The notes: generated by a model from the sequence alone, not told the origin. A stretch of DNA of 6,042 bases from Actinomycetota bacterium (GCA_005885325.1 VAYX01000166.1:1-6042), one strand, 5' to 3'; counted from the stretch's first letter, positions 1 to 5,670 are shown. Program-made: numbers and translations.

Positions 1-192
1 CCGATGGCGCTGGCCGACACACCGCTCGGCATCGTGCTGGCGGAGCGGATGCCCGCCCATCGAACCCTCCGCATCCGAAGCGCCGACGGGGCGGAGCGCG
101 TGGTCGAGTCCACCGCGTTCCCGCTGTACGCGAGGGCCGACGAGTTCGTGGGCGGCGTCGCCGTCTTTTGGGGGAAGCACGAGGAGGGCTGA
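1..192 (+). CDS. PAS-like domain protein, C-terminal fragment
   Basis: This is the 3' end of a gene that begins before the window; frame 1 is open from base 1 to the TGA at 190-192. The visible 63 residues include RIRSADGAERVVESTAFPLY and GGVAVFWG. An Arg/Asp-Gly strand, a 'short side-comment' strand ending in a Pro-Leu, and a final Gly-Val-Ala-Val-Phe-Trp strand resemble the last beta strands of a PAS sensor fold. That is fold-level resemblance only, and the ligand and any output domain lie outside the window. The ATG at 4 is probably internal. The stop codon directly abuts the GTG start of the next gene and the Shine-Dalgarno of that gene lies inside this reading frame, so the two are very likely co-transcribed and translationally coupled. 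A different small beta-rich domain is possible. Confidence 0.6.
   Translation, partial: PMALADTPLGIVLAERMPAHRTLRIRSADGAERVVESTAFPLYARADEFVGGVAVFWGKHEEG
182..188 (+). promoter_or_regulatory. Shine-Dalgarno for the MBL-fold gene
   Basis: AGGAGGG lies four bases before the GTG at 193, inside the last codons of the preceding gene. It is the clearest ribosome binding site in the window and fixes the GTG as the start. Confidence 0.8.
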
Positions 193-1050
193 GTGCGGGC
201 CAGGATCTGGGGGTCTCGAGGCTCCCTGGCGACGCCCGGTCCCGATACCGTCCGCTACGGCGGCAACACCGCATGCATCGAGGTCGCGCTGTCCGACGGC
301 AGCCTGGTGATCCTGGACGCCGGGACCGGCATCCGGGGGCTCGGGGTATCGCTCGACGGGCGCCGGCCCACGCGGATCGACATCCTCCTCACGCACCTTC
401 ACCTCGATCACCTGGAGGGCCTGGGATTCTTCACGCCCCTGTGGGACCCGGGGACCGACCTGCACATCTGGGGGCCGACCTCGCCCGTCCAGTCGCTCAG
501 CGAGCGGATCGCGACCGTCCTGTCGCCGCCCCTGTTCCCCGTGCACCTGACGGACGTCCCCTCCAGCGTCACGTTCCACGATGCGCCGCAGGGGGAATGG
601 GCGATCGGGTCGGCGACCATCACGTCGCAGCCGATCATCCATGCCGGGCCCACCGTGGGGTATCGGATCGAGGAGCAGGGCAGAACGCTCGCCTACCTCA
701 CCGATCACGAGCCGGCCCTCGGCTCGGACCTTCGGTCCGTCTCGCCCGAATGGATCTCCGGGTTCGCGGTGGCCAGCCGGGCGGACGTGCTGGTCCACGA
801 CTGCCAGTACACGGAGCAGGAGTACCCGTCCCGGGTGGGCTGGGGGCACTCCAGCACCGAGCACGTCGCGACCTTCGCCGGGCTGGCCGGGGTGGAGCGC
901 CTGGTGCTGTTCCACCACGACCCCATGCACGGCGACGACCAGCTCGAGTCCATGCTGCGGCGGGTCCGCGACCTCGGGCCCGATGTCGGCAACGTCGCCT
1001 TGGCCCGGGAGGGGATGGAGCTCGACCTCTCGCCGAGCGCGGCGGGATAG
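193..1050 (+). CDS. MBL-fold metallohydrolase
   Basis: This is a 285-residue metallo-beta-lactamase-fold hydrolase. The sequence opens with RIWGSRGSLATPGPDTVRYG and then LDAGTG, a beginning typical of the branch that includes class II cAMP phosphodiesterase-like, PhnP-like and RNase Z-like enzymes. The metal motif THLHLDH supplies His68, His70, Asp72 and His73. Further candidate ligands are His150 (IIHAG), Asp171 (YLTDH) and His241 or His242 (LFHHDP), so the dinuclear metal site appears complete. No signal peptide or membrane segment is seen, so it is probably cytoplasmic. By family the reaction would be hydrolysis of a phosphodiester or cyclic phosphate, but the substrate cannot be read from sequence. 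The GTG start is chosen for its strong Shine-Dalgarno and because the conserved fold begins at residue 3. It directly follows the PAS-like gene, so the PAS partner may supply a sensory input (inference). Confidence 0.93.
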   Translation: MRARIWGSRGSLATPGPDTVRYGGNTACIEVALSDGSLVILDAGTGIRGLGVSLDGRRPTRIDILLTHLHLDHLEGLGFFTPLWDPGTDLHIWGPTSPVQSLSERIATVLSPPLFPVHLTDVPSSVTFHDAPQGEWAIGSATITSQPIIHAGPTVGYRIEEQGRTLAYLTDHEPALGSDLRSVSPEWISGFAVASRADVLVHDCQYTEQEYPSRVGWGHSSTEHVATFAGLAGVERLVLFHHDPMHGDDQLESMLRRVRDLGPDVGNVALAREGMELDLSPSAAG

Positions 1051-1075
1051 GGCTTCCACAACTGGAATTACGCAC

Positions 1076-1105
1076 TTGTGTTTCGGGGCCGGGTTGCCCT
1101 ATCCT
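1076..1105 (+). promoter_or_regulatory. Candidate promoter of the radical SAM gene
   Basis: TTGTGT at 1076-1081 and TATCCT at 1100-1105 are separated by 18 bases, an acceptable spacing for a primary sigma factor. Transcription would begin near 1112, only about five bases before the ATG at 1117, giving a nearly leaderless message. No Shine-Dalgarno lies before that ATG, which agrees. This is inspection only, in GC-rich DNA where such matches can arise by chance. Confidence 0.4.
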
Positions 1106-1116
1106 CATGGGTCCCG

Positions 1117-3177
1117 ATGCGATGGGACAACCTCAGGCTCGACGTTCGGCCGGCAGACGACCGACTCACGACGCCGCTGTTCGAGCAGGGTGCCGTGGTC
1201 CGGACGTTCGACACGCCGGAGTTCCGCGGCATCACCTTCTACGAGGTCCACGCGCGGTCGATCATCAACCACGTCCCCGAGGCCTCGCGGATGCCCTTCC
1301 GCTACACGATCAACCCCTATCGTGGGTGCAGTCATGGGTGCGTTTACTGTCTAGGTGGTGACACGCCCATCCTGATGGGCGATGGCCGCCTCGAGCCGCT
1401 GGCCGACGTTCGCCCGGGTGACGAGATCTACGGAACCGTCCGGAGTGGGAACTACCGCTGGTACGTCAAGACCGGCGTCAAGGCGCAGTGGTCAACCGTC
1501 AAGCCGGCGTACCGCGTCACGCTGGAGGATGGCACCGAGCTCGTCACCAGCGGAGACCACCGACTCCTCAGCGACCGGGGATGGAAATACGTCACGGGAT
1601 CGGAGCAGGGCGCGGATCGACGACCCCATCTCACGCTCAACAACAAGCTGATGGGTACGGGGCAATTCGCGACGGGGCCCGACAAGGGCGCGGACTATCA
1701 AGACGGATATCTGTGCGGGATGATCCGCGGCGACGGGCATCTGGGCTCCTATGCATATGCGCGGCCAGGGCGCGCCCACGGGAACGTGCACCGTTTCAGG
1801 CTGGCGCTCGTCGACATGGAGGCGCTCCACCGAACCCGTGAGTACCTTCTCGAGCGCGGGATCTCCACTCGGGAATTCCTGTTCCAGGAGGCTGTCGGCG
1901 GTTTCAAGCCCATCTTCGCCATTCGCACCTCTGCACTCGCCCATGTGAACGCTATCGGGGAGCTCGTCAGGTGGCCCACCGAGCCCGCCCTCGAGTGGTC
2001 CAAGGGATTCCTCGCCGGCATCTTCGACGCGGAAGGCAGCTACAGCGGGGGAATCCTTCGGATGTCCAACACCGACCTGGGGATTGTCGACCAGATCGCG
2101 TCAGCGTTGAACCGGTTCGCGTTCCAGTACAGGATCGAGCCAACGTCCCGCCCGAATGGGCTTGCGGCGGTACGGTTGCTCGGCGGCCTTCGCGAGGCGC
2201 TCCGGTTCTTCCACACGGTCGACCCGGCGATTACCCGGAAGCGGGACATCTCGGGGAAGGCGATCAAGGGCAACGCGCCGCTCAGGGTCGTCTCGATCGA
2301 GCCGCTCGGGATCGACCTTCCGATGTTCGACATCACGACCGGGACCGGCGACTTCATCGCGAACGGCTTGGTGAGCCACAACTGCTTTGCTCGGAAGACC
2401 CACACCTACCTCGACCTGGACTACGGCCACGACTTCGACACCAGGATCGTGGTCAAGGTGAACGCGCCCGAGCTCCTTCGCAAGGAGCTGACCCAGCCGA
2501 AGTGGACGGGTGAGCACATCGCCATGGGAACCAACGTCGACACGTACCAGCGGGGAGAGGGGCGGTACCGGCTGATGCGCGGGATCATCGAGGGCCTCCG
2601 GGACTTCGCCAACCCGTTCTCCATCCTGACGAAGGGGACGCTGATCCTTCGCGACCTAGACCTGCTGGTTCAATCGGCATCCGTCACCGACGTCGCCACC
2701 AACTTCTCGGTGGGCTCGGTCGACACGGAGCTGTGGCGGCTGCTCGAGCCGGGGACGCCCAGCCCCCTGCGACGGCTCGAGGCGGTCCGGACGCTCAACG
2801 AGGCCGGGGTCCCGTGTGGCGTGCTGATGGCGCCGATCGTTCCCTTCATTTCCGACACCGACGAGGCGATCCACAACACGGTCCAGGCCATCGCCGACGC
2901 CGGCGCCACCCACATCGTTCCCATCGTGCTGCACCTGCGAAAGGGTGGGTCCCGGGAGTGGTTCATGGCCTGGCTGGCGGACAAGCACCCCGAGCTCGTG
3001 CCTCGATACCGGGAGCTGTATGGCGCGGGAGCCTACGCGCCCACCGCGTACCAGGAAGAGGTGTCGGGGCGGGTGCAGGGGCTGGCCCAACGCTTCGGGG
3101 TGGGCCGGGCGACGCCGCACGAGGCTCGTCGGGTGGCGCCCGGCTTTCCTCAGCCCGAGCAGCTCACCCTGACCTGA
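1117..3177 (+). CDS. Rv2578c-family radical SAM protein with an in-frame intein
   Basis: The 686-residue precursor has residues 1-77 as N-extein, 78-422 as intein and 423-686 as C-extein. Splicing would give 341 residues, close to the roughly 340 I recall for M. tuberculosis Rv2578c. The N-extein ends RYTINPYRGCSHGCVY and the C-extein begins CFARKTHTYLDLDYGHDFD. Joined, they recreate a radical SAM CX3CX2C motif (Cys71, Cys75 and Cys423), whose cysteines bind the [4Fe-4S] cluster that cleaves S-adenosylmethionine. Other family-like stretches are GTNVDTYQRGEGRYRLMRGI, SILTKGTLILRDLDLL, LEPGTPSPLRRL and HLRKGGSREWFMAWL. The substrate is unknown; resemblance to spore photoproduct lyase-type proteins does not establish DNA repair. 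The ATG at 1117 is preferred over the in-frame GTG at 1078 because Rv2578c-like proteins begin MRW and because the GTG lies inside the candidate promoter. Confidence 0.93.
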   Translation: MRWDNLRLDVRPADDRLTTPLFEQGAVVRTFDTPEFRGITFYEVHARSIINHVPEASRMPFRYTINPYRGCSHGCVYCLGGDTPILMGDGRLEPLADVRPGDEIYGTVRSGNYRWYVKTGVKAQWSTVKPAYRVTLEDGTELVTSGDHRLLSDRGWKYVTGSEQGADRRPHLTLNNKLMGTGQFATGPDKGADYQDGYLCGMIRGDGHLGSYAYARPGRAHGNVHRFRLALVDMEALHRTREYLLERGISTREFLFQEAVGGFKPIFAIRTSALAHVNAIGELVRWPTEPALEWSKGFLAGIFDAEGSYSGGILRMSNTDLGIVDQIASALNRFAFQYRIEPTSRPNGLAAVRLLGGLREALRFFHTVDPAITRKRDISGKAIKGNAPLRVVSIEPLGIDLPMFDITTGTGDFIANGLVSHNCFARKTHTYLDLDYGHDFDTRIVVKVNAPELLRKELTQPKWTGEHIAMGTNVDTYQRGEGRYRLMRGIIEGLRDFANPFSILTKGTLILRDLDLLVQSASVTDVATNFSVGSVDTELWRLLEPGTPSPLRRLEAVRTLNEAGVPCGVLMAPIVPFISDTDEAIHNTVQAIADAGATHIVPIVLHLRKGGSREWFMAWLADKHPELVPRYRELYGAGAYAPTAYQEEVSGRVQGLAQRFGVGRATPHEARRVAPGFPQPEQLTLT
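1348..2382 (+). mobile_element. Intein (345 residues, class 1, with homing endonuclease)
   Basis: This is a protein-splicing element encoded inside the radical SAM gene. Block A begins at the nucleophile Cys78 with CLGGDTPILMGDGRLEPLAD and RPGDEIYG. Block B is GTELVTSGDHRLL with the TxxH residues Thr144 and His148. Block F is FDITTGTGDFIANG with Asp405. Block G is LVSHN followed by Cys, with His421, Asn422 and the +1 nucleophile Cys423. All class 1 splicing residues are therefore present and splicing competence is expected. Between blocks B and F lies a LAGLIDADG endonuclease domain. Base composition is a little less GC-rich than the host gene: I counted 37 of 60 GC in 1681-1740 against 46 of 60 in 2761-2820. 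That fits acquisition from elsewhere but is a small sample. Boundaries are set by the first Cys and the terminal Asn and are exact if splicing is canonical. Confidence 0.95.
1696..2250 (+). other. LAGLIDADG homing endonuclease domain within the intein
   Basis: Two dodecapeptide motifs are visible. The first is YLCGMIRGDG at residues 198-207, with the catalytic acid Asp206. The second is FLAGIFDAEG at residues 298-307, with the acid Glu306. They are spaced about 100 residues apart, as expected for a single-chain two-motif enzyme. This domain would cleave an intein-less allele at the insertion site and drive copying of the element by recombination. Both acidic residues are kept, so nothing visible marks it as dead. 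Outer limits are approximate because the linkers to the splicing domain are not conserved. Confidence 0.88.
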
Positions 3178-3223
3178 GGCCGTCCCGACCGCCTCCGACG
3201 GGTTCGTTCACATGGTCGTCGGC

Positions 3224-3229
3224 TACGCT
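3224..3229 (+). promoter_or_regulatory. Candidate -10 element for a leaderless zinc-ribbon mRNA
   Basis: TACGCT fits the actinobacterial -10 pattern TANNNT and ends seven bases before the ATG at 3237, the geometry of a leaderless transcript. No convincing -35 is present and no Shine-Dalgarno precedes the ATG. The call rests on the -10 and the spacing alone. Confidence 0.35.
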
Positions 3230-3236
3230 TCGTTCC

Positions 3237-3947
3237 ATGCGCGGGTTGGATCGGTTGCTCGAACTCCAGGAGCTCGATAGCGCGATCGACCGGCTGGAGA
3301 CTCGAAAGCGCCAGCTGGAGGAGGGCAAGGAAATGGCGGCTGCCCGGGCGGCCATGGAGGACGCGGAGGGCCGCCTCGGAGAGCTCCGGCTCGGCGTGGA
3401 TGCGGTGGTCCGGGAGCAGCAGCGCCTGGAGCGGGAGATCGACTCGATGACCCGCAAGGCCGAGGTCGACGAGAAACGGCTGTACGACGGGAGCATCGCC
3501 AACATCAAGGAGATGGAGGCCCTCCAGCACGAGATCGCGTCCCTGAAGGAACGACGCTCCCGGTCCGAGGACGACCTCCTCGAGCAGATGGTCCGCAAGG
3601 ACGACCTGGAATCTCGTGCGGGGGAGGCCGGCACGGTCGTTCAGCAGACCAGGGCCAGGCTCGAGGAGGTGGGTGGCGAGGCCGTCCACGAGCTCGAGCG
3701 GATCGAGGCGGAGCTTGCCGAGAAGCGAGCCGCCCGAAAGAAGCTGGTGCCCGAGTTCGACGACGAGCTGCTCGAGCTGTACGAGGAGCTTCGGCGGCAG
3801 AAGCGAGGCGTGGCCGTCGCGGCGTTGGTGGACGGTGTGTGCCAGGCGTGCCACGAGAAGCTCGCCGCGATGGAGCTCGATCGCCTGAAGCGCACCGAGG
3901 GCGTGAAGAGGTGTGAGTACTGCCGGCGGATCGTCGTCTTCGCCTGA
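3237..3947 (+). CDS. Coiled-coil C4 zinc-ribbon protein (DUF164 family)
   Basis: This is a 236-residue cytoplasmic protein, near the usual family length. Residues 1 to about 180 are highly charged with a heptad-like leucine pattern (for example LLELQELDSAIDRLETRKRQ) and form a long antiparallel coiled coil. The conserved segment DEKRLYDGSIANIKEMEALQ lies around residues 80-100. The C-terminus carries a zinc ribbon with Cys202 and Cys205 (CQAC) and Cys226 and Cys229 (CEYC). Helicobacter HP0958 is a known member that binds flagellar mRNA and RpoN. No flagellar context exists here, so the partner may be a nucleic acid or another protein (inference). The ATG at 3237 is chosen because the coiled coil begins there; the same frame remains open far upstream inside the radical SAM gene, but that part is a shadow. 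The last base of the TGA stop lies within a four-base overlap with RNase HI. Confidence 0.93.
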   Translation: MRGLDRLLELQELDSAIDRLETRKRQLEEGKEMAAARAAMEDAEGRLGELRLGVDAVVREQQRLEREIDSMTRKAEVDEKRLYDGSIANIKEMEALQHEIASLKERRSRSEDDLLEQMVRKDDLESRAGEAGTVVQQTRARLEEVGGEAVHELERIEAELAEKRAARKKLVPEFDDELLELYEELRRQKRGVAVAALVDGVCQACHEKLAAMELDRLKRTEGVKRCEYCRRIVVFA

Positions 3948-4402
3948 TCGTCTCCTGCGACGGGGCCGCGCGCGGCAACCCCGGGCCGGCCGGCATCGGG
4001 GTGGTGATCACCACACCGCGCGGACGCGTCGTGGACCGCATCGCTCGAGGGATCGGGATCGCCACCAACAACGTCGCCGAATACACGGCCGTCCTCGAGG
4101 GCCTGAAGCGAGCCCGGGAGCTGGGTGCCACCGACGTGATCCTCCGCTCGGACAGCAAGTTGCTGGTGGAGCAGCTGTCCGGGCGGTTCCGGGTGAAGAA
4201 TCCGACCCTCCAGCGCCTCCACTCGGAGGTCCGCGCGGTGGCGAAGGGCTTCGCCGCGATCAGCTACCAGCACGTCCCGCGTGAGCAGAACAGGGAGGCG
4301 GACCGCATGGCCAACCGGGGCGTCGACGAGTGGCTGGCTGGGGAGGGCGCTAGCTGGTCGGCCCCGGGGAAGGCTCCGAGCCTGTGGGAGGAACCTGAGT
4401 GA
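3944..4402 (+). CDS. Ribonuclease HI family protein, probable CTG start
   Basis: This is a compact 152-residue RNase HI that would cleave the RNA strand of RNA-DNA hybrids. The sequence starts LIVSCDGAARGNPGPAGIGV and continues with IATNNVAEY, RSDSKLLVEQLSGR and REQNREADRMANRGV. All four acidic metal ligands are present: Asp6, Glu46, Asp70 and Asp120. In M. tuberculosis the equivalent domain (Rv2228c, from memory) is fused to a phosphatase-like domain, which is absent here. The frame is closed by a TGA at 3914-3916, and the only near-start codons before Asp6 are CTG at 3920 and 3944. CTG 3944 gives the typical N-terminus and a CTGA overlap with the zinc-ribbon stop, suggesting translational coupling. 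The first standard start, GTG at 4001, would delete Asp6 and the glycine-rich loop. The 3' end overlaps the opposing lipoprotein gene by 53 bases. Confidence 0.9.
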   Translation: MIVSCDGAARGNPGPAGIGVVITTPRGRVVDRIARGIGIATNNVAEYTAVLEGLKRARELGATDVILRSDSKLLVEQLSGRFRVKNPTLQRLHSEVRAVAKGFAAISYQHVPREQNREADRMANRGVDEWLAGEGASWSAPGKAPSLWEEPE

Positions 4403-5228
4403 CGACGTCTCCGAGAGGGAAGTCGAACCGCACGTGCCGCCCTCCCGCCAAGCGGTAGGCCAGGGAAAGCGTTCGCCCCTTCGCCTCGTCCTGTTGGGGA
4501 AAGCCCACCAACCCCTCGGCGTCGAACCCGCTGGGCAGCGCGTCCAGCGCCTGCGTGTACACCCCGTGCGTGTGCTCGGCGGGAGCGCCCTGTCGCCGAA
4601 CGAACAGTCCAAGGCGGTCCGGCTCGAAGCGGATCAGGCCACCGGTTCGGTTCACCACCGTGATGTTGAACTGCCATGCCGGCGTGAACATGAACAGGGA
4701 GTGCAACGAGACGGTCACCCCGTGGCTGGCCACCGACAGGTCCTGAAAGAGCTGGATCCCATCGTCCATGGACTGCCCGTCGCGGGTGGCATCCACGACA
4801 CGCCACTCGGCCGTGCCGGTCTGGAGGAGGGTCAGCGGCCCGTCCAACGTGAACGTCACCGACGCCCCCAGGTTCACCTGCCCACCAACGGCGTTCTGCA
4901 CCAGGAACGAGTCGACGAACGCGACCGACCGCACCTCGGCGACGCCGGAGATCGTGCCGTCGAACTGCTGGTTCTGGACGGTCATCCAGTGGACCCAGGT
5001 GGTGAGCTTCGGCCCGACCACCAGGGCGGACAGGCGGCCTCCGTCGTCTTCCGTGGTGTGCGCGTAGGCATTCACGAAGTCGAGGGCGGTGCGGCGGGCC
5101 GAGGCGACATCCAGGCCCAACCCCGCTCCGACCTGCTCCTGGGCGAGGGGCTGGGAGGCGCCCTTCAGCGAGGGCGAACAGCTCGTCGCGGCGAGCAGGA
5201 CCAAGCCGGAGAACGCCAAGCGTCGCAT
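4350..5228 (-). CDS. Hypothetical lipoprotein (NTF2-like plus Ig-like halves?)
   Basis: This is a 292-residue protein that I do not recognise as a named family. It begins MRRLAFSGLVLLAATSCS: two arginines, a hydrophobic stretch and a lipobox-like ATSC with the lipidation cysteine at residue 17. This predicts export and anchoring to the outer face of the cytoplasmic membrane. Residues about 44-150 (ARRTALDFVNAYAH, then alternating strands ending TAEWRVVDATRDG) look like an NTF2-like fold. Residues about 165-275 (VTVSLHSLFMFTPAWQFNITVVNRT, then FEPDRLGLFV) look like an immunoglobulin-like beta sandwich. Both fold calls are inference from strand pattern. The C-terminus is Pro/Ser rich. It is convergent with RNase HI and diverges from the RNase P RNA gene, so it is probably a single-gene unit. 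No Shine-Dalgarno is seen. A TACCAT at 5245-5240 on the minus strand could be its -10. Confidence 0.85.
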   Translation of the reverse strand: MRRLAFSGLVLLAATSCSPSLKGASQPLAQEQVGAGLGLDVASARRTALDFVNAYAHTTEDDGGRLSALVVGPKLTTWVHWMTVQNQQFDGTISGVAEVRSVAFVDSFLVQNAVGGQVNLGASVTFTLDGPLTLLQTGTAEWRVVDATRDGQSMDDGIQLFQDLSVASHGVTVSLHSLFMFTPAWQFNITVVNRTGGLIRFEPDRLGLFVRRQGAPAEHTHGVYTQALDALPSGFDAEGLVGFPQQDEAKGRTLSLAYRLAGGRHVRFDFPLGDVVTQVPPTGSEPSPGPTS

Positions 5229-5253
5229 GGGACGGCCGCATGGTAGCCGGTCC

Positions 5254-5259
5254 TATACT
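5254..5259 (+). promoter_or_regulatory. rnpB: -10 element of the RNase P RNA gene
   Basis: TATACT is close to the TATAAT consensus and lies seven to eight bases before the first paired base of helix P1 at 5267, placing the transcript start at about 5265. No good -35 is visible at normal spacing, so only the -10 is called. It stands 26 bases from the divergent lipoprotein start codon. Confidence 0.65.
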
Positions 5260-5264
5260 CCCTG

Positions 5265-5650
5265 GTGGGGAGTCGGCCGGGCGGCCGCGGGCGAGAGCTC
5301 GAGGAAAGTCCGGACTCCGAAGGGCAGGGTGCTGGGTAACGCCCAGGCGGGGCGACCCGCGGAAAGCGCAACAGAGAGCAGACCGCCCCCGCGAGGGGGT
5401 AAGGGTGAAACGGTGAGGTAAGAGCTCACCAGCGGGCCGGGTGACCGGCCCGGCTCGGCAAGCCCCACCCGGAGCAAGGCCAAGCAGGGAGCGTTCGAGG
5501 GTGGCCCGCCCGAGCTCCCGGGTAGGCCGCACGAGGGGCGTTCGTCGTACGGGAGCGCCCCCGGGGTCCCGCGGAAGCGGGGCTCAGAGGGATGGCCGCC
5601 GCCGGCCCGCGAGGGCCGGAACAGGATCCGGCTTACAGGCCGGCTCCCCC
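5265..5650 (+). ncRNA. rnpB: RNase P RNA, bacterial type A
   Basis: This is the catalytic RNA of ribonuclease P, which removes the 5' leader from tRNA precursors together with the small RnpA protein. Conserved region I, GAGGAAAGUCCGG, is at 5301-5313, and its 3' partner ACAGGAUCCGGCUUA is at 5621-5635. GGGUAGG at 5520-5526 matches the L15 loop that pairs with the tRNA CCA end. GAGCAAGGCCAA at 5472-5483 is another family hallmark. Terminal helix P1 pairs 5267-5278 with 5638-5649 over 12 bp with one G-U. A further helix, GGUGAG with CUCACC, is at 5412-5430. A GCGA-capped hairpin (CCGGCCC/GGGCCGG, 5602-5619) fits P18. The size of about 386 nt is normal. Ends are inferred from P1 and the -10, so they could be off by a few bases. 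Confidence 0.97.
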
Positions 5651-5670
5651 TTCTCCTCTCCTCGACGTGG

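Noticed and set aside
1078..1116. GTG start giving a 699-residue radical SAM precursor
   Set aside because: Family members begin MRW, matching the ATG at 1117, and the GTG falls within the candidate -35. It remains possible but is less likely.
1048..1117. Readthrough fusion of the MBL-fold and radical SAM genes, which share a frame
   Set aside because: A TAG ends the MBL gene and a candidate promoter follows it; both proteins match complete family lengths.
168..1361. Long plus-strand open frame overlapping the MBL-fold gene
   Set aside because: Its translation is Arg/Pro/Gly/Ala-rich with no family motif; it is a GC-driven shadow of the metal-motif-bearing frame at 193-1050.
1348..2382. Free-standing homing endonuclease gene or insertion that breaks the radical SAM gene
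   Set aside because: The element is in frame at both ends and has full intein blocks A, B, F and G, so it is a splicing element and not a disruption.
2733..3236. N-terminal extension of the zinc-ribbon protein
   Set aside because: The extension lies within conserved C-terminal codons of the radical SAM gene and has biased composition; the DUF164 coiled coil begins at the ATG at 3237.
3178..3236. Terminator after the radical SAM gene
   Set aside because: Only a five-base CCGTC/GACGG match with a long loop and no T tract is visible, too weak to call.
3920..3950. Programmed -1 frameshift fusing the zinc ribbon to RNase HI
   Set aside because: No slippery heptamer or convincing downstream structure was seen, both products look complete, and a CTGA overlap explains the arrangement more simply.
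4264..5532. 422-codon minus-strand open frame across the lipoprotein and rnpB
   Set aside because: Low-complexity Arg/Pro/Gly composition, and it runs through conserved RNase P RNA. The frame at 4350-5228 has a signal peptide and normal composition instead.
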